This document shows, piece after piece, positions 9,310 to 21,319 of a DNA stretch of 64,000 bases. The notes under the pieces are model-generated. The model did no database searches. It saw only the letters and a list, made by a program, of their open reading frames with translations, and was not told where the DNA came from. The stretch is from Pectobacterium carotovorum (GTDB lineage: Bacteria > Pseudomonadota > Gammaproteobacteria > Enterobacterales > Enterobacteriaceae): the NCBI RefSeq assembly GCF_033898505.1, contig NZ_JAXAFK010000001.1:310001-374000 (forward strand), read 5' to 3'. The translations under genes and the position numbers were made by a program. Each line of letters starts with the position of its first letter. Within the stretch, counting starts at the first letter, position 1.

Positions 9310-10584
9310 CTACGCTTTCGGAGCCGTCATTTGCTGCGCCATGACCCGCATATCGTGACCGGTTGGCGTTTGATGAACGCGCAGATCGAACTCTGGCAGA
9401 ATCGCAAAAATATGGTCGAAAATGTCAGACTGAATGCTTTCATAATCGACCCAGGCGGTCGTATTGGTAAACGCATAAATTTCCAGCGGCACCCCGTCTG
9501 ACGTTGGCGCAAGCTGTCGCACCATCAGCGTCATCCCTTTATGAATACCCGGATGCGAGCGCAGATAAACCTGAAGGTAGGCGCGGAACGTGCCTAGATT
9601 CGTCAGACGGCGACCGTTCAGCGGCGATGTCAGGTCAGAGTCGGACTGTGCATTGTGTTGATCCAGTTCGCTCTTCTTATTCTGAATATAAGGCGACAGG
9701 AGCTTGCTGCGCAGCAATCGCGCCTGTTCGTCTTCCGTCATGAAATGCACGCTGGTGGTATCGATACTGATACTACGCTTGATACGCCGTCCCCCTGATT
9801 CCGACATCGAACGCCAGTTTTTGAAGGAATCAGACACCAGCGAGTAGGTGGGGATGGTGGTGACGGTATTGTCCCAGTTTCTCACTTTTACCGTTGTCAG
9901 ACCGATGTCGATAACGGCGCCATCAGCGCTGTATTTCGGCATTTCGAGCCAGTCTCCCAGCGTTAGCATATCGTTGGCAGAGAGTTGAATGCCTGCCACC
10001 AATCCCATAATCGGATCTTTGAACACCAACATCAGGACGGCGGCCATCGCGCCTAATCCGCTAATCAGAATCAGCGGCGATTTACCGATGAGCAGTGACA
10101 CGACCATAATGCTGATGACGATGGTGGCGATCAGTTTCAGACTCTGGAAAATACCGCGCAGCGGCAGTTGAGAGGCGACTTTGGTTCGGGCGGAAACGTT
10201 GAGCAGAACATCGAGGAGCGAGAACAGGGACAGCAGCGCAAAAATCATGATCCACACCTGAGAGCAGATGATTAGCGCTTCACGGGTTTCACTCTGCGAG
10301 GGCAGCCACACAAAGACCTGAATATTGAGGATCACCCCTTGCAGCAAGAAGGCCAGCCGGTTAAACAGGTTATGTTGTGTTAGCGCCTGTTTCCACCCGT
10401 GCCCCTCGGTTTTTCCTGGCTTATTGAGTGAACGTAGAACCATTCTTTTCAGCACAACCTGATGCAAAATCAGGTGAATGACGGCAGAAATGAGCAATAT
10501 CAGCCCAAGAACAATCAGTAACGCAATGATGCTAGCGTGTTGTATTCCCGCTTCTCTTAGCCACAGCGCGAGGTTTTGTTGCAT
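9310..10584 (-). CDS. ybdG: YbdG, miniconductance mechanosensitive channel (MscS family)
   Basis: 424 residues. Five or so membrane helices fill the first 190 residues. The MscS pore and beta domains follow: [37 protein letters not shown], and [20 protein letters not shown]. It protects the inner membrane under osmotic downshift. A strong GGAGG sits 5 bases before the ATG at 10584, so I prefer this over the in-frame ATG 14 codons upstream. In E. coli ybdG lies elsewhere on the chromosome; here it occupies the place of malZ. Confidence 0.92.
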   Translation of the reverse strand: MQQNLALWLREAGIQHASIIALLIVLGLILLISAVIHLILHQVVLKRMVLRSLNKPGKTEGHGWKQALTQHNLFNRLAFLLQGVILNIQVFVWLPSQSETREALIICSQVWIMIFALLSLFSLLDVLLNVSARTKVASQLPLRGIFQSLKLIATIVISIMVVSLLIGKSPLILISGLGAMAAVLMLVFKDPIMGLVAGIQLSANDMLTLGDWLEMPKYSADGAVIDIGLTTVKVRNWDNTVTTIPTYSLVSDSFKNWRSMSESGGRRIKRSISIDTTSVHFMTEDEQARLLRSKLLSPYIQNKKSELDQHNAQSDSDLTSPLNGRRLTNLGTFRAYLQVYLRSHPGIHKGMTLMVRQLAPTSDGVPLEIYAFTNTTAWVDYESIQSDIFDHIFAILPEFDLRVHQTPTGHDMRVMAQQMTAPKA

Positions 10585-10743
10585 GCGTCCTCCTTTTATT
10601 CCAATGAATCTGTCGTGCATTAACACGATGTGAGGTTAAGGCTAAGGATTTAGCGCTCCCAGTCAACTTTTTGTATTCTCTGAGATCGTTGCGTTAGGAA
10701 GCATCGGGCGATGCGGGGAAGCTGTGAGTGGAAAATCGCGGGT

Positions 10744-10775
10744 AAAGAAAAAGCCAGTTGCATAGCAACTGGCTT
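10744..10775 (-). terminator. Terminator of the peroxiredoxin gene
   Basis: AAGCCAGTTG and CAACTGGCTT form a 10-base perfect stem. On the minus strand it is followed by TTTTTCTTT. It starts 34 bases after the gene's stop. Confidence 0.9.
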
Positions 10776-10808
10776 GATCATCATTGCCCTACAGGCAGGA
10801 TGAGGGAA

Positions 10809-11411
10809 TTACAGCTTGTCTGCGTTCTCAGACAGGTATTTCGCTACGCCGTCTGGTGACGCGCCCATACCGGATTTACCTTTTTCCCATTGCGCCGGAC
10901 ACACTTCGCCGTGCTCTTCGTGGAATTGCAGGGCGTCAACGGTACGCAGCATTTCATCGATGTTACGACCCAGCGGCAGATCGTTCACTACCTGGTGACG
11001 AACTACGCCGTTTTTGTCGATCAGGAAAGAACCACGTAGTGCAACACCAGCTTCTGGGTGCTCAATGCCGTAGGCCTTCTGGATTTCGCGCTTGATGTCA
11101 GCAACCATCGCGTATTGCACTTCGCCGATGCCGCCTTTGTCCACAGGGGTTTTACGCCATGCGTTGTGAACAAACTCGGAGTCGAAGGAAACACCAACCA
11201 CTTCTACACCGCGTTTCTTGAACTCGGCATAGCGGTGATCGAAAGCAATCAGCTCTGACGGACAAACGAAGGTGAAGTCCATCGGCCAGAAGAAGATCAC
11301 GGCAGCTTTACCGTTGATGTGCTTCTTCAGGTTGAAATTTTCGACGATTTCGCCACTGCCTAAAACGGCAGCTGCGGTGAAGTCTGGGGCTTGACGAGTT
11401 ACCAGGACCAT
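10809..11411 (-). CDS. Typical 2-Cys peroxiredoxin (peroxiredoxin C / TsaA type)
   Basis: 200 residues. The peroxidatic cysteine is C50 in DFTFVCPSEL and the resolving cysteine is C171 in HGEVCPAQW, so it is a typical 2-Cys enzyme; the catalytic T in the PxxxT/SxxC motif is at T47. It reduces hydrogen peroxide and alkyl hydroperoxides in the cytoplasm. It is the peroxiredoxin C type (about 200 residues, thioredoxin-linked by family) rather than AhpC of the ahpCF operon, and no ahpF lies nearby. It is monocistronic, with its own terminator. No clear OxyR site was recognised. Confidence 0.9.
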   Translation of the reverse strand: MVLVTRQAPDFTAAAVLGSGEIVENFNLKKHINGKAAVIFFWPMDFTFVCPSELIAFDHRYAEFKKRGVEVVGVSFDSEFVHNAWRKTPVDKGGIGEVQYAMVADIKREIQKAYGIEHPEAGVALRGSFLIDKNGVVRHQVVNDLPLGRNIDEMLRTVDALQFHEEHGEVCPAQWEKGKSGMGASPDGVAKYLSENADKL

Positions 11412-11587
11412 AATTACTCCTGTAGATAGCGGTTAATGATCGGATGATATAAAAAACAGCGACTAGTATAGGGACTCTACCTGAGTGAATACAGGCAAAG
11501 AGACCAATCAATGAGATAGCTTCTGTCTATTGAACTCATCGCTATTTCCTTTCAAGAGGCTAGATTAACCCTTTTGATGGAAAGGAC

Positions 11588-11714
11588 AATACCCGTCATA
11601 CTTCAAGCTGCTTGTGCGTTGGCTACTCTTACTCACCCCAGTCACTTACTCATGTAAGCTCCTGGGGATTCGTGCGCTTGCCGCCTTCACGCAACTCGAA
11701 TTATTTAGGGTATA
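11588..11714 (-). repeat. ERIC element (127 bp), copy 1
   Basis: Exactly 127 bases between ATACCC and GGGTAT ends. It contains ATGTAAGCTCCTGGGGATTC, the classic ERIC core used in ERIC1R typing, and the complementary CACCCCAGTCACTTACT arm. It lies between the peroxiredoxin promoter side and the acpH 3' end. It is inverted relative to copy 2 at 18143. Confidence 0.93.
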
Positions 11715-11745
11715 CGTCGCGTAGAAAAACGGAAAAATTGCGATC

Positions 11746-12327
11746 TTACAGCTGTTGCGCTTTCGCTAATTGCATCATCCGCGGATAAAACTGCCAGAAG
11801 AGTGTTTCAAATTGGTGATAGTGCTGCTCGATATCCTGAAAAGAACCGGATAGTGCTGCGAGTTTTGGACGACGTACCGACATTCTGTGCAGCACATCGG
11901 CGATAAACGGCAACTCTGCGTAACGCGTCATCCAGCGCTCCGGCCACAGATAGCGATTCAGGTTCTGAAAACGTTCAGGTGTCTGCGCCAGATGTGGTTC
12001 GATTTGTGACTGCGCGCCGTCAATAAAGGTTTGCAAGGGCGTATCCGGCACCAGTTCTAGCCAGTGCCGTGCAAGATAGTGATCCCACAGCACATCCAGC
12101 GTGATTGGCGCAACGCGGCGGAATTCATCGCTGAAATACTGACGCGCCTGTTTGACCTCCGGTAGGCTGTCAGTGAGCGAATCAACGCGGCGATGCAGGC
12201 GAATACCCGCGACGATCTCATCTGCGTAGCTGTCCTGCGGGTTGCCGCGCACGAAATCCGCCATCAGATTACCTAATAGGGAGCTGTCGGCCAGCGTGGC
12301 CAGATGGAGGTGAGCAAGAAAATTCAT
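11746..12327 (-). CDS. acpH: AcpH, acyl carrier protein phosphodiesterase
   Basis: 193 residues, full length. The N-terminus [28 protein letters not shown] carries the HD-like metal site (H6, H8) and D24, typical of AcpH (old name YajB). It removes 4'-phosphopantetheine from holo-ACP to give apo-ACP. It is divergent from queA with 132 bases between the starts, the same arrangement as in E. coli. Confidence 0.95.
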   Translation of the reverse strand: MNFLAHLHLATLADSSLLGNLMADFVRGNPQDSYADEIVAGIRLHRRVDSLTDSLPEVKQARQYFSDEFRRVAPITLDVLWDHYLARHWLELVPDTPLQTFIDGAQSQIEPHLAQTPERFQNLNRYLWPERWMTRYAELPFIADVLHRMSVRRPKLAALSGSFQDIEQHYHQFETLFWQFYPRMMQLAKAQQL

Positions 12328-12459
12328 CGTGACAGTATATACCTTTTCTATTGGATATAATGCATTCCACGACTCAGGTGCTTATTTCTTGCAGCCATGC
12401 GCTTGCGGCTCTAGACTAGGCCGCCCATTTTTAATGTATTAACAGCTAAGTGAATTGCC

Positions 12460-13527
12460 ATGCGTGTTGCCGATTTCTCGTTTGAACTTCCTGAATCATT
12501 GATTGCCCATTATCCACAAGCGGAACGCAGTGGTTGTCGCCTGCTATCGCTGGATGGGCCAACGGGAAATCTGACGCACGGCGTATTTACCGATTTGCTG
12601 GATAAACTGAATCCCGGCGATCTGCTGGTGTTCAACAACACGCGCGTGATTCCGGCTCGTCTGTTTGGTCGTAAAGCCAGCGGCGGTAAGCTGGAAGTGC
12701 TGGTGGAGCGCGTGTTGGATGAACATCGTGTGTTGGCGCATGTTCGGGCGTCAAAAGCGCCGAAGCCGGGCACTGCGCTGCTGCTGGGCGATGACGAAAG
12801 CGTCAAAGCTACGATGGCGGCTCGCCACGATGCGCTGTTTGAACTGCATTTCGATGATTCCCGCGATGTGCTGTCGATCCTGAATGATATCGGCCACATG
12901 CCGTTGCCGCCTTATATCGACAGACCTGATGAAGACACCGACCGCGAGCTTTATCAGACCGTGTATAGCCAGCGCCCGGGCGCCGTAGCCGCGCCGACGG
13001 CAGGCTTACACTTTGATGAACCGATGCTGGCTGCGCTACGTGAGAAGGGCATCGAAATGGCGTTCGTTACGCTGCACGTGGGGGCGGGGACTTTCCAGCC
13101 TGTGCGCGTCGATACGATCGAAGACCACATTATGCACGCCGAATATGCCGAAGTGCCGCAGGACGTCGTTGATGCCGTTTTGGCGTGCAAAGCGCGGGGA
13201 AACCGCGTGATCGCTGTTGGCACCACTTCGGTACGTTCACTGGAAAGTGCCGCGCAAGCCAGCCAGAACGCGCCAATTGAACCGTTCTTCGGCGATACCA
13301 AAATTTTCATCTATCCGGGCTATCACTACCGCATTATCGATGCGCTGGTGACCAATTTCCATTTACCCGAATCGACGTTAATCATGCTGGTGTCGGCCTT
13401 TGCCGGCTACCAGAACACGATGTCTGCCTACCGCCAGGCGGTGGCAGAACAATATCGTTTTTTCAGCTACGGTGATGCGATGTTTATTACGCACAACCCG
13501 ATGGCCGAACAGGAAAAAGTGGGATAA
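12460..13527 (+). CDS. queA: QueA, S-adenosylmethionine:tRNA ribosyltransferase-isomerase
   Basis: 355 residues, the family length. Conserved blocks are [19 protein letters not shown] at the start, [39 protein letters not shown] and [17 protein letters not shown]. It transfers and rearranges the ribosyl part of SAM onto preQ1 in tRNA to make epoxyqueuosine. It leads the queA-tgt-yajC-secD-secF cluster; tgt follows after 97 bases. Confidence 0.98.
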   Translation: MRVADFSFELPESLIAHYPQAERSGCRLLSLDGPTGNLTHGVFTDLLDKLNPGDLLVFNNTRVIPARLFGRKASGGKLEVLVERVLDEHRVLAHVRASKAPKPGTALLLGDDESVKATMAARHDALFELHFDDSRDVLSILNDIGHMPLPPYIDRPDEDTDRELYQTVYSQRPGAVAAPTAGLHFDEPMLAALREKGIEMAFVTLHVGAGTFQPVRVDTIEDHIMHAEYAEVPQDVVDAVLACKARGNRVIAVGTTSVRSLESAAQASQNAPIEPFFGDTKIFIYPGYHYRIIDALVTNFHLPESTLIMLVSAFAGYQNTMSAYRQAVAEQYRFFSYGDAMFITHNPMAEQEKVG

Positions 13528-13624
13528 ACCCTGTTTTCTGCACACTAGCGATGCCACAGACCACGCTCTGTCAGGCATTAATACATCATTACCATCAGAC
13601 TGTTTTTCTGATGCCGGAGGTTAA

Positions 13625-14770
<1,146 letters not shown>

Positions 14771-14878
14771 AGCCTGTTTGCTATGAATTGCATTTTGCTG
14801 TGAAGCGTTTTTACGATTGTAAGGTTGATAATTTATCTTTTTGATAGCTTATCTTTTGACAAAAAAGAGGATATTTAA

Positions 14879-15211
14879 ATGAGTCTTTTCATCTCCGATG
14901 CTGTAGCTGCAACCGGCGCTCCGGCTCAGGGAAGCCCGTACTCTCTGGTTATTATGCTGGCCGTTTTTGGTCTGATTTTCTACTTTATGATCCTGCGTCC
15001 TCAGCAAAAACGCGCCAAGGAACACAAAAAGTTAATGGATTCTATCAGCAAGGGCGATGAAGTATTAACGACCGGTGGTCTGGTTGGTCGCGTGACTAAA
15101 GTGTCCGAAACTGGCTATATTGCGATTGCGTTGAACGAAACCAATGAAGTGGTTATCAAACGTGATTTCGTGGCTGCCGTGCTGCCGAAGGGCACGATTA
15201 AGGCCCTGTAA
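14879..15211 (+). CDS. yajC: YajC, Sec translocon accessory subunit
   Basis: 110 residues with one membrane helix (about 19-38, SLVIMLAVFGLIFYFMILRPQQKRAKEH) and a small cytosolic beta domain. It associates with SecDF-YidC in the inner membrane. A strong AAAGAGG sits upstream. secD begins 27 bases after its stop, so the two are co-transcribed. Confidence 0.97.
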   Translation: MSLFISDAVAATGAPAQGSPYSLVIMLAVFGLIFYFMILRPQQKRAKEHKKLMDSISKGDEVLTTGGLVGRVTKVSETGYIAIALNETNEVVIKRDFVAAVLPKGTIKAL

Positions 15212-15238
15212 TTTCCGATTTTCCCGAAGGGAACTGCC

Positions 15239-17086
15239 GTGTTAAATCGTTATCCTTTGTGGAAGTACCTGATGCTGGTCGTGGTGTTGTTTGTCGGCCT
15301 GCTCTACGCACTTCCTAACCTATATGGTGAGGATCCGGCGGTACAAGTTACTGGCGCGCGGGGAACCGCCGCCAGCGAAACGACGCTGATCCAAGTCCAG
15401 AATGTCTTAAAAGAACAAAACATTACCAGTAAGTCGATTGCATTGGAAAATGGTGCAATTCTGGCTCGCTTCTCTAACCCTGATATTCAGCTCCGTGCGC
15501 GTGAAGCGCTCGTTAATGAGTTGGGCGAAAAATTCGTCGTCGCACTTAACCTGGCTCCTGCTACGCCAAATTGGCTGCGGTTGTTAGGCGCTGAACCGAT
15601 GAAATTGGGGCTTGACCTGCGCGGCGGCGTTCACTTCCTGATGGAAGTGGATATGGATACGGCGCTGGGTAAACTGCAAGAACAAACCATGGACTCTTTG
15701 CGCAGCGATCTGCGTGAGAAGAACATCCCTTATGCCTCTGTGCGTAAAATTGATAATTACGGCGTCGAAATTCGTTTCCGTGATGCTCAAACGCGTGATG
15801 ACGGCATCAACTATCTGACGTCCCGTCATCGCAATCTGGTTCTCAGCAGCAGCGGCAGTAACCTGCTACGTGCGGTGATGTCTGATGAACGTCTGCGTGA
15901 AGCGCGTGAATACGCCGTACAGCAGAACATCAATATCCTGCGTAACCGTGTGAACCAACTGGGCGTTGCCGAGCCGCTGGTACAGCGTCAGGGTGCTGAC
16001 CGTATTGTTGTTGAGTTACCGGGTATTCAGGATACGGCGCGCGCGAAAGAAATTCTTGGCGCAACCGCTACGCTGGAATTCCGTCTGGTCAACAGCAATG
16101 CTGATGCGACCGCAGCGGCGAACGGCCGTGTGCCGGGCGACTCTGAAGTGAAGAACATGCGTGACGGTTCACCAGTGGTGCTGTTCAAGCGCGTGATTCT
16201 GACGGGCGATCATATTACCGATTCGACATCGAGTACGGATGAATACAATCAGCCTCAGGTGAATATTTCTCTGGACAGCGCGGGTGGCAACACCATGTCC
16301 AACTTCACCAAAGACAGTATCGGCAAGCTGATGGCGACGCTGTTTGTAGAATACAAAGACAGCGGCAAGAAAGATGCGACTGGCCGTTCAGTGCTGGAAA
16401 AACACGAAGAAGTGATCAACGTGGCGACAATTCAGTCGCGACTGGGTAACAGCTTCCGTATTACCGGCATTGATAACCCGAACGAAGCGCGTCAGCTTTC
16501 TCTGCTGCTGCGTGCGGGTGCGCTGATTGCGCCGATCCAGATCGTGGAAGAACGTACTATTGGGCCAACGCTGGGGATGCAAAACATCACTCAGGGGCTG
16601 GAAGCCTGTTTGTGGGGCTTGATCGCATCGATCCTCTTTATGGTCTTCTTCTACAAGAAATTTGGCGTCATCGCGACCAGTGCGCTGGTTGCTAACCTGG
16701 TGTTGATTGTCGGGGTTATGTCGCTGTTGCCAGGGGCAACGCTGACCATGCCGGGTATCGCGGGTATCGTGCTTACGCTGGCAGTTGCTGTAGATGCTAA
16801 CGTACTCATTAACGAACGTATCAAGGAAGAACTCAGCAATGGTCGCTCTGTGCAACAGGCCATTCATGAGGGCTACAAAGGTGCATTCAGTTCGATTGTT
16901 GATGCGAACGTCACGACGTTGATTAAAGTCATCATCCTGTATGCGGTTGGTACCGGTTCTATCAAAGGGTTTGCTATCACGACTGCGATCGGGATTGCGA
17001 CCTCAATGTTTACGGCGATCGTCGGTACTCGTGCCATCGTTAACCTGCTTTACGGCGGTAAACGCATCAACAAGCTGTCTATCTGA
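15239..17086 (+). CDS. secD: SecD, Sec translocon subunit
   Basis: 615 residues with a GTG start. An N-terminal helix (about 10-28) is followed by a large periplasmic P1 domain; the conserved [17 protein letters not shown] marks the first SecD block. A cluster of five helices in the last 170 residues includes [21 protein letters not shown], whose D drives proton coupling. With SecF it uses the proton motive force to pull preproteins to the periplasmic side. Confidence 0.98.
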   Translation: MLNRYPLWKYLMLVVVLFVGLLYALPNLYGEDPAVQVTGARGTAASETTLIQVQNVLKEQNITSKSIALENGAILARFSNPDIQLRAREALVNELGEKFVVALNLAPATPNWLRLLGAEPMKLGLDLRGGVHFLMEVDMDTALGKLQEQTMDSLRSDLREKNIPYASVRKIDNYGVEIRFRDAQTRDDGINYLTSRHRNLVLSSSGSNLLRAVMSDERLREAREYAVQQNINILRNRVNQLGVAEPLVQRQGADRIVVELPGIQDTARAKEILGATATLEFRLVNSNADATAAANGRVPGDSEVKNMRDGSPVVLFKRVILTGDHITDSTSSTDEYNQPQVNISLDSAGGNTMSNFTKDSIGKLMATLFVEYKDSGKKDATGRSVLEKHEEVINVATIQSRLGNSFRITGIDNPNEARQLSLLLRAGALIAPIQIVEERTIGPTLGMQNITQGLEACLWGLIASILFMVFFYKKFGVIATSALVANLVLIVGVMSLLPGATLTMPGIAGIVLTLAVAVDANVLINERIKEELSNGRSVQQAIHEGYKGAFSSIVDANVTTLIKVIILYAVGTGSIKGFAITTAIGIATSMFTAIVGTRAIVNLLYGGKRINKLSI

Positions 17087-17096
17087 GGAGTGCGTT

Positions 17097-18071
17097 GTGG
17101 CACAGGAACAGGAATACAACATTGAACAACTCAATCATGGACGTAAAGTCTATGATTTCATGCGCTGGGACACATTGGCATTTGTCATCTCCGGCCTGCT
17201 GATCATCGCTTCTATCGCGGTTATGGGTGTACGTGGTTTCAACTGGGGACTCGACTTTACCGGTGGTACGGTCATTGAGATTAACCTTGAGAAGCCGGTC
17301 GATCTCGATGTCCTGCGTAGTTCGTTAGAGACCTCTGGGTTTTCAGAGCCGCAGGTACAAAACTTTGGTAGCAGCCGTGACGTGATGGTGCGTATGCCAC
17401 CCGTTTCTGGCAGCGAGAACGAAGCGCTGGGTAACAAAGTGCTGAAGGTAGTGAATGATACCTTCCAGCAGCATGCGACGGTGAAACGTATTGAGTTTGT
17501 CGGGCCGAGCGTGGGGAGCGATTTGGCACAGGCGGGCGCATTGGCGCTGCTGTCTGCACTGATTGCTATCCTCATTTATATCGGTTTTCGTTTTGAATGG
17601 CGTCTGGCGATGGGGGCCGTGCTGGCTTTGACGCACGATGCGATCATCACGATGGGTCTGCTGTCTCTGTTCTCTATTGAGATTGACCTAACGATCATTG
17701 CGTCTCTGATGTCGGTAATTGGTTATTCACTTAACGATAAGATCGTGGTATCTGACCGTATTCGTGAGAACTTCCGCAAGGTTCGTCGTGGCACACCTTA
17801 CGAGATTACCAACATTTCTCTGACACAGACGTTGCATCGTACCATTATCACATCAGCGACCACGCTGGCGATGATTGTGATCCTCATGGTCTTCGGTGGA
17901 GCCTTGTTGCATGGCTTCTCGCTGACGATGTTTATCGGTGTGATCATCGGTACGATCTCTTCTATCTATGTTTCTTCCGCTCTGGCGCTGAAACTGGGTA
18001 TGAAACGTGAACACCTGATCGTTCAGAAAGTGGAAAAAGAAGGGGCGGACCAACCGTCTATCCTGCCTTAA
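17097..18071 (+). CDS. secF: SecF, Sec translocon subunit
   Basis: 324 residues starting at the GTG of 17097 ([15 protein letters not shown]), preceded by GAGGAG. The longer open frame upstream overlaps secD and is not used. Six membrane helices. The SecF signature [12 protein letters not shown] is near residue 50, and the proton-path segment [21 protein letters not shown] is in the membrane core. It starts 10 bases after the secD stop and ends the operon at a strong terminator. Confidence 0.98.
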   Translation: MAQEQEYNIEQLNHGRKVYDFMRWDTLAFVISGLLIIASIAVMGVRGFNWGLDFTGGTVIEINLEKPVDLDVLRSSLETSGFSEPQVQNFGSSRDVMVRMPPVSGSENEALGNKVLKVVNDTFQQHATVKRIEFVGPSVGSDLAQAGALALLSALIAILIYIGFRFEWRLAMGAVLALTHDAIITMGLLSLFSIEIDLTIIASLMSVIGYSLNDKIVVSDRIRENFRKVRRGTPYEITNISLTQTLHRTIITSATTLAMIVILMVFGGALLHGFSLTMFIGVIIGTISSIYVSSALALKLGMKREHLIVQKVEKEGADQPSILP

Positions 18072-18092
18072 GCTGCTGACAGTAAACATAAA

Positions 18093-18118
18093 AAACCCCG
18101 CATTGCGGGGTTTTTTTG
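18093..18118 (+). terminator. Terminator of the queA-tgt-yajC-secDF operon
   Basis: AAACCCCGC and GCGGGGTTT pair tightly around a 3-base loop, with seven T residues following, 21 bases after the secF stop. Confidence 0.95.
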
Positions 18119-18142
18119 CATCTTAGAGCAGGGAAATACACG

Positions 18143-18269
18143 TATATCCTAAATAATTCGAGTTGCATGCAGGCGGCGACGCAGTGAATCCCCAGGAGCT
18201 TACATCAGTAAGTGACTGGGGTGAGCGAGGAAAGCCAACGTACATGCAGCTTGAAGTATGACGGATATA
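18143..18269 (+). repeat. ERIC element (127 bp), copy 2, touching the yajI stop codon
   Basis: Exactly 127 bases, with ends TATATCC and GGATATA. It contains GTGAATCCCCAGGAGCTTAC and AAGTGACTGGGGTGAGCG-type cores that define ERIC. Its right edge is next to the TGA of the minus-strand yajI gene (18270-18272), so insertion or retention has set the downstream border of that gene exactly. It is opposite in orientation to copy 1. Confidence 0.93.
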
Positions 18270-18839
18270 TCAAGGGGATTCGGTTGCGGCAACGGGCGGC
18301 GGACTTTGTATCTCCTGAACCTGATGCAAGCGAACAAAACCGAGTTCTTCCGGCGACAGGCCGCTTAGTCGTAATTCAATAATCGCTTCGGCTTTTGGTA
18401 ACAGCGTGGGGGAGACAACAAAGGACTGGGTTTGTGTGTCGCCCGCTAAAGGCTGACCGCTCACCGGGTCGAGTCGACCCCAATCAAGCTGTGCGCCAAA
18501 GGCTGGCAGCCCTTTCGCATCAAGCGTACGAATATGCAGCAACGCGCTTGTTCCGTTCGCTTCAGTCTCAATATTGCGTAACGATACGCTGAGTCTGCCA
18601 ATGCCGCTTTCCAGCATCGTGCTGGTTTGCGCTGCGGGCAGTAAATAAACACCAGAGGTGGATTGGGAATTCAACGCATTTTGTCGCTCTAATGCCGTAG
18701 CCTGATCGGTCAGCGTTTGTAATTGCTGGTTTAGTTGACCTATCTGATTCTGTAGCTTTGGCATCTGGCGCTGTTCAGCACACCCTGCGAGCAAAAGCAG
18801 CGCTGGCAGGAAGGTCAGTACGCGATATCGGGTTCTCAT
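18270..18839 (-). CDS. yajI: YajI, DUF3251 lipoprotein
   Basis: 189 residues. The signal peptide ends at a lipobox, LLLLAGC, with C20 as the lipidated residue. A coiled-coil-like stretch follows (about 25-58, QNQIGQLNQQLQTLTDQ), then a beta-rich C-terminal domain. It matches the enterobacterial YajI/DUF3251 family, whose function is not known. In E. coli it also lies just before nrdR. The gene's stop touches the end of an ERIC element, and the C-terminal PPPVAATESP is low-complexity, so the last few residues may be lineage-specific. Confidence 0.85.
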   Translation of the reverse strand: MRTRYRVLTFLPALLLLAGCAEQRQMPKLQNQIGQLNQQLQTLTDQATALERQNALNSQSTSGVYLLPAAQTSTMLESGIGRLSVSLRNIETEANGTSALLHIRTLDAKGLPAFGAQLDWGRLDPVSGQPLAGDTQTQSFVVSPTLLPKAEAIIELRLSGLSPEELGFVRLHQVQEIQSPPPVAATESP

Positions 18840-19056
18840 ATCTGTGGTTCCCCTTTCGATGTTTTATTCATTGATCCGTTGATCCCTGTTGCTGAGTTTA
18901 GCTGTGATTAAGCCTAAGTCATAGGTGAGACAGCTTTTTTCATCCTATTACCGGAAGAGATGCGAAACCCTTCGCAGCGTGGATCAGGAGTTTTGGTTAG
19001 TCCGTTAATTCAGGGTAAACTGTCTCTACGTTAAGGATTACTGGTCAGGACACATC

Positions 19057-19506
19057 ATGCATTGCCCGTTTTGTTCCGCTGTTGATACCAAAGTCATTGA
19101 TTCCCGTCTGGTCGGCGAAGGTTCGCAAGTACGCCGTCGTCGGCAGTGCCTGGTTTGTCATGAACGCTTCACCACGTTTGAAGTGGCTGAACTGGTGATG
19201 CCGCGAGTCATCAAAAGCAATGAAGTCCGCGAGCCTTTTAATGAAGATAAATTGCGTAGCGGCATGCTGAAGGCGCTGGAAAAAAGGCCGGTCAGTTCTG
19301 ATGACGTCGAAATGGCGATTAACCACATTAAATCTCATCTTCGTGCGACCGGAGAACGTGAGGTTACCACCAAGATGGTTGGCAATCTGGTGATGGAAGC
19401 GCTGAGAAAGCTGGATAAAGTGGCGTATATCCGCTTTGCATCGGTATATCGCAGCTTTGAAGATATCCGCGAATTTGGCGAAGAGATTGCGCGTTTGCAG
19501 GATTAA
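19057..19506 (+). CDS. nrdR: NrdR, repressor of ribonucleotide reductase genes
   Basis: 149 residues, standard. An N-terminal zinc ribbon (CPFC near residue 3, CLVC near 31) is followed by an ATP-cone domain (about 46-136) that senses ATP/dATP. It represses nrd operons when dATP is high. It is the first gene of the nrdR-ribD-ribE-nusB-thiL-pgpA group, and ribD starts 35 bases later. Confidence 0.98.
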   Translation: MHCPFCSAVDTKVIDSRLVGEGSQVRRRRQCLVCHERFTTFEVAELVMPRVIKSNEVREPFNEDKLRSGMLKALEKRPVSSDDVEMAINHIKSHLRATGEREVTTKMVGNLVMEALRKLDKVAYIRFASVYRSFEDIREFGEEIARLQD

Positions 19507-19541
19507 GCCGCGTCGATTTGAGAGAGATAAGAGGTTCGGGA

Positions 19542-20708
19542 ATGAGCGTTTTTCAGGGAAACCGTACTCAGAAAGATAGTGTTCAGGAAAACGGCCACTT
19601 GCCGCAGGATGAATTATACATGGCGCGAGCGTTAGAGCTGGCGCGCCGTGGTCGTTTTACGACAGCACCCAACCCCAATGTTGGCTGTGTGATCGTGCGT
19701 GATGGCGAAATTGTAGGCGAGGGCTATCATTTCCGTGCTGGCGAACCTCATGCTGAAGTTCACGCGCTGAGAATGGCAGGGGAGCGCGCACGTGGCGCGA
19801 CGGCCTACGTCACGCTGGAGCCGTGTAGCCATCATGGCCGAACGCCGCCTTGTGCCGATGCGTTGGTTGCTGCTGGCGTTTCCCGCGTGGTTGCCGCGAT
19901 GCAGGATCCCAACCCGCAGGTCGCGGGCCGTGGTTTACATCGTTTACAGCAGGCGGGGATCGCCGTCAGTCATGGTTTGATGATGGCTGAAGCAGAGAAA
20001 GTCAATGTAGGCTTCCTGAAACGCATGCGGACGGGCTTTCCTTACGTGCAGCTCAAAATGGCGGCGTCTTTGGATGGGCGTACTGCGATGGCGTCGGGAG
20101 AAAGCCAGTGGATTACCTCACCGCAGGCGCGGCAGGATGTGCAGCGTTTTCGTGCGGAGAGCGCAGCGATTTTGAGCAGCAGTGCCACGGTGCTGGCTGA
20201 CGATCCCTCTCTTACTGTGCGATGGTCAGAGCTGGGTGGCGATGTGCAGACACGTTATTCAGAAGCGGATCTCAGGCAGCCCGTTCGGGTGATTGTGGAC
20301 AGCCAGCAGCGCGTCACGCCGCAGCATCGGATTGTGAGCCAACCGGGTGAGACCTGGTTGGCGCGCGTGCAGGCCGACGAACAGGCGTGGCCACAGGGCG
20401 TCGAACAGGTCACATTACCGCAGCACAATGGCGGCGTTGATCTGGTGGCGCTGATGATGGTGCTGGGGAGACGTCAGATTAACTCCGTTTGGGTCGAAGC
20501 CGGAGCCAGCTTGGCTGGTGCGTTGCTGAATGCGGGTGTTGTTGATGAGCTGATCGTCTATCTCGCGCCAAAACTGCTGGGTGAAAACGCTCGCTCGCTG
20601 TGTCTCTTGCCAGGACTGGATCAACTCTCTCAGGCACCGGAATTTGACATCGCAGAGGTTCGCCAGATTGGCCCGGATTTGCGATTACGTCTGAAACCTA
20701 AATTCTGA
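19542..20708 (+). CDS. ribD: RibD, bifunctional riboflavin deaminase/reductase
   Basis: 388 residues from the ATG at 19542; an ATG 8 codons upstream is less likely because GAGGTTCGGG precedes this one. The N-terminal deaminase domain has zinc ligands in HAEVHALRMAGE and EPCSHHGRTPPC. The C-terminal reductase domain starts about residue 165 (QLKMAASLDGRTAM). It performs the second and third steps of riboflavin synthesis. Against E. coli RibD there are about 20 extra N-terminal residues (SVFQGNRTQKDSVQENGHLP), which may be lineage-specific or mean the true start is further in. Confidence 0.95.
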   Translation: MSVFQGNRTQKDSVQENGHLPQDELYMARALELARRGRFTTAPNPNVGCVIVRDGEIVGEGYHFRAGEPHAEVHALRMAGERARGATAYVTLEPCSHHGRTPPCADALVAAGVSRVVAAMQDPNPQVAGRGLHRLQQAGIAVSHGLMMAEAEKVNVGFLKRMRTGFPYVQLKMAASLDGRTAMASGESQWITSPQARQDVQRFRAESAAILSSSATVLADDPSLTVRWSELGGDVQTRYSEADLRQPVRVIVDSQQRVTPQHRIVSQPGETWLARVQADEQAWPQGVEQVTLPQHNGGVDLVALMMVLGRRQINSVWVEAGASLAGALLNAGVVDELIVYLAPKLLGENARSLCLLPGLDQLSQAPEFDIAEVRQIGPDLRLRLKPKF

Positions 20709-20818
20709 TGTGTATGTAAATACGTGGTGCAGGTCCGACAAAACCGGATACGTGCCAACAAAAATTATGATAGAATCCGCCCCCCTGCGGGCCATAAAGA
20801 CCAGATACAAGGAAAGCT

Positions 20819-21295
20819 ATGAACGTTATCGAAGGTGTTGTTGCTACTCCTGATGCCCGTGTGGCGATTGCGATTGCGCGTTTTAACCATTTTATTAACG
20901 ACAGCCTGCTGGAAGGTGCGATTGATGCATTGAAACGCATCGGTCAGGTTAAAGACGAAAATATCACCGTTGTTTGGGTGCCGGGTGCTTACGAACTGCC
21001 ATTGACGGTTCGTGCGCTGACCAAAAGCGCGAAAAACGGTGGGTATGATGCCGTTATTGCTCTGGGAACGGTTATCCGTGGTGGAACAGCGCATTTTGAA
21101 TTTGTTGCTGGCGAATGTAGCTCTGGCCTGTCCTCCGTTGCGATGGACAGCGAAATCCCTGTTGCTTTCGGCGTTCTGACGACAGAAAGCATTGAGCAGG
21201 CGATTGAGCGCGCTGGCACAAAAGCGGGGAACAAAGGTGCAGAAGCTGCTCTGACCGCGCTAGAAATGATTAATGTATTGAAAGCGATTAAGTAA
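20819..21295 (+). CDS. ribE: 6,7-dimethyl-8-ribityllumazine synthase
   Basis: 158 residues (RibH of other nomenclatures). Conserved blocks are [40 protein letters not shown] with the catalytic H, and [23 protein letters not shown]. It makes lumazine, the last intermediate before riboflavin, and assembles into an icosahedral shell. It is followed by nusB after 24 bases. A strong AAGGAAAG ribosome site lies ahead of the ATG. Confidence 0.97.
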   Translation: MNVIEGVVATPDARVAIAIARFNHFINDSLLEGAIDALKRIGQVKDENITVVWVPGAYELPLTVRALTKSAKNGGYDAVIALGTVIRGGTAHFEFVAGECSSGLSSVAMDSEIPVAFGVLTTESIEQAIERAGTKAGNKGAEAALTALEMINVLKAIK

Positions 21296-21319
21296 GCCTG
21301 ATTAAGTAAGGGGAATTCC

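Noticed and set aside
16941..17096. 52-codon N-terminal extension of secF
   Set aside because: It would overlap secD; the GTG at 17097 with GAGGAG fits the family N-terminus and length.
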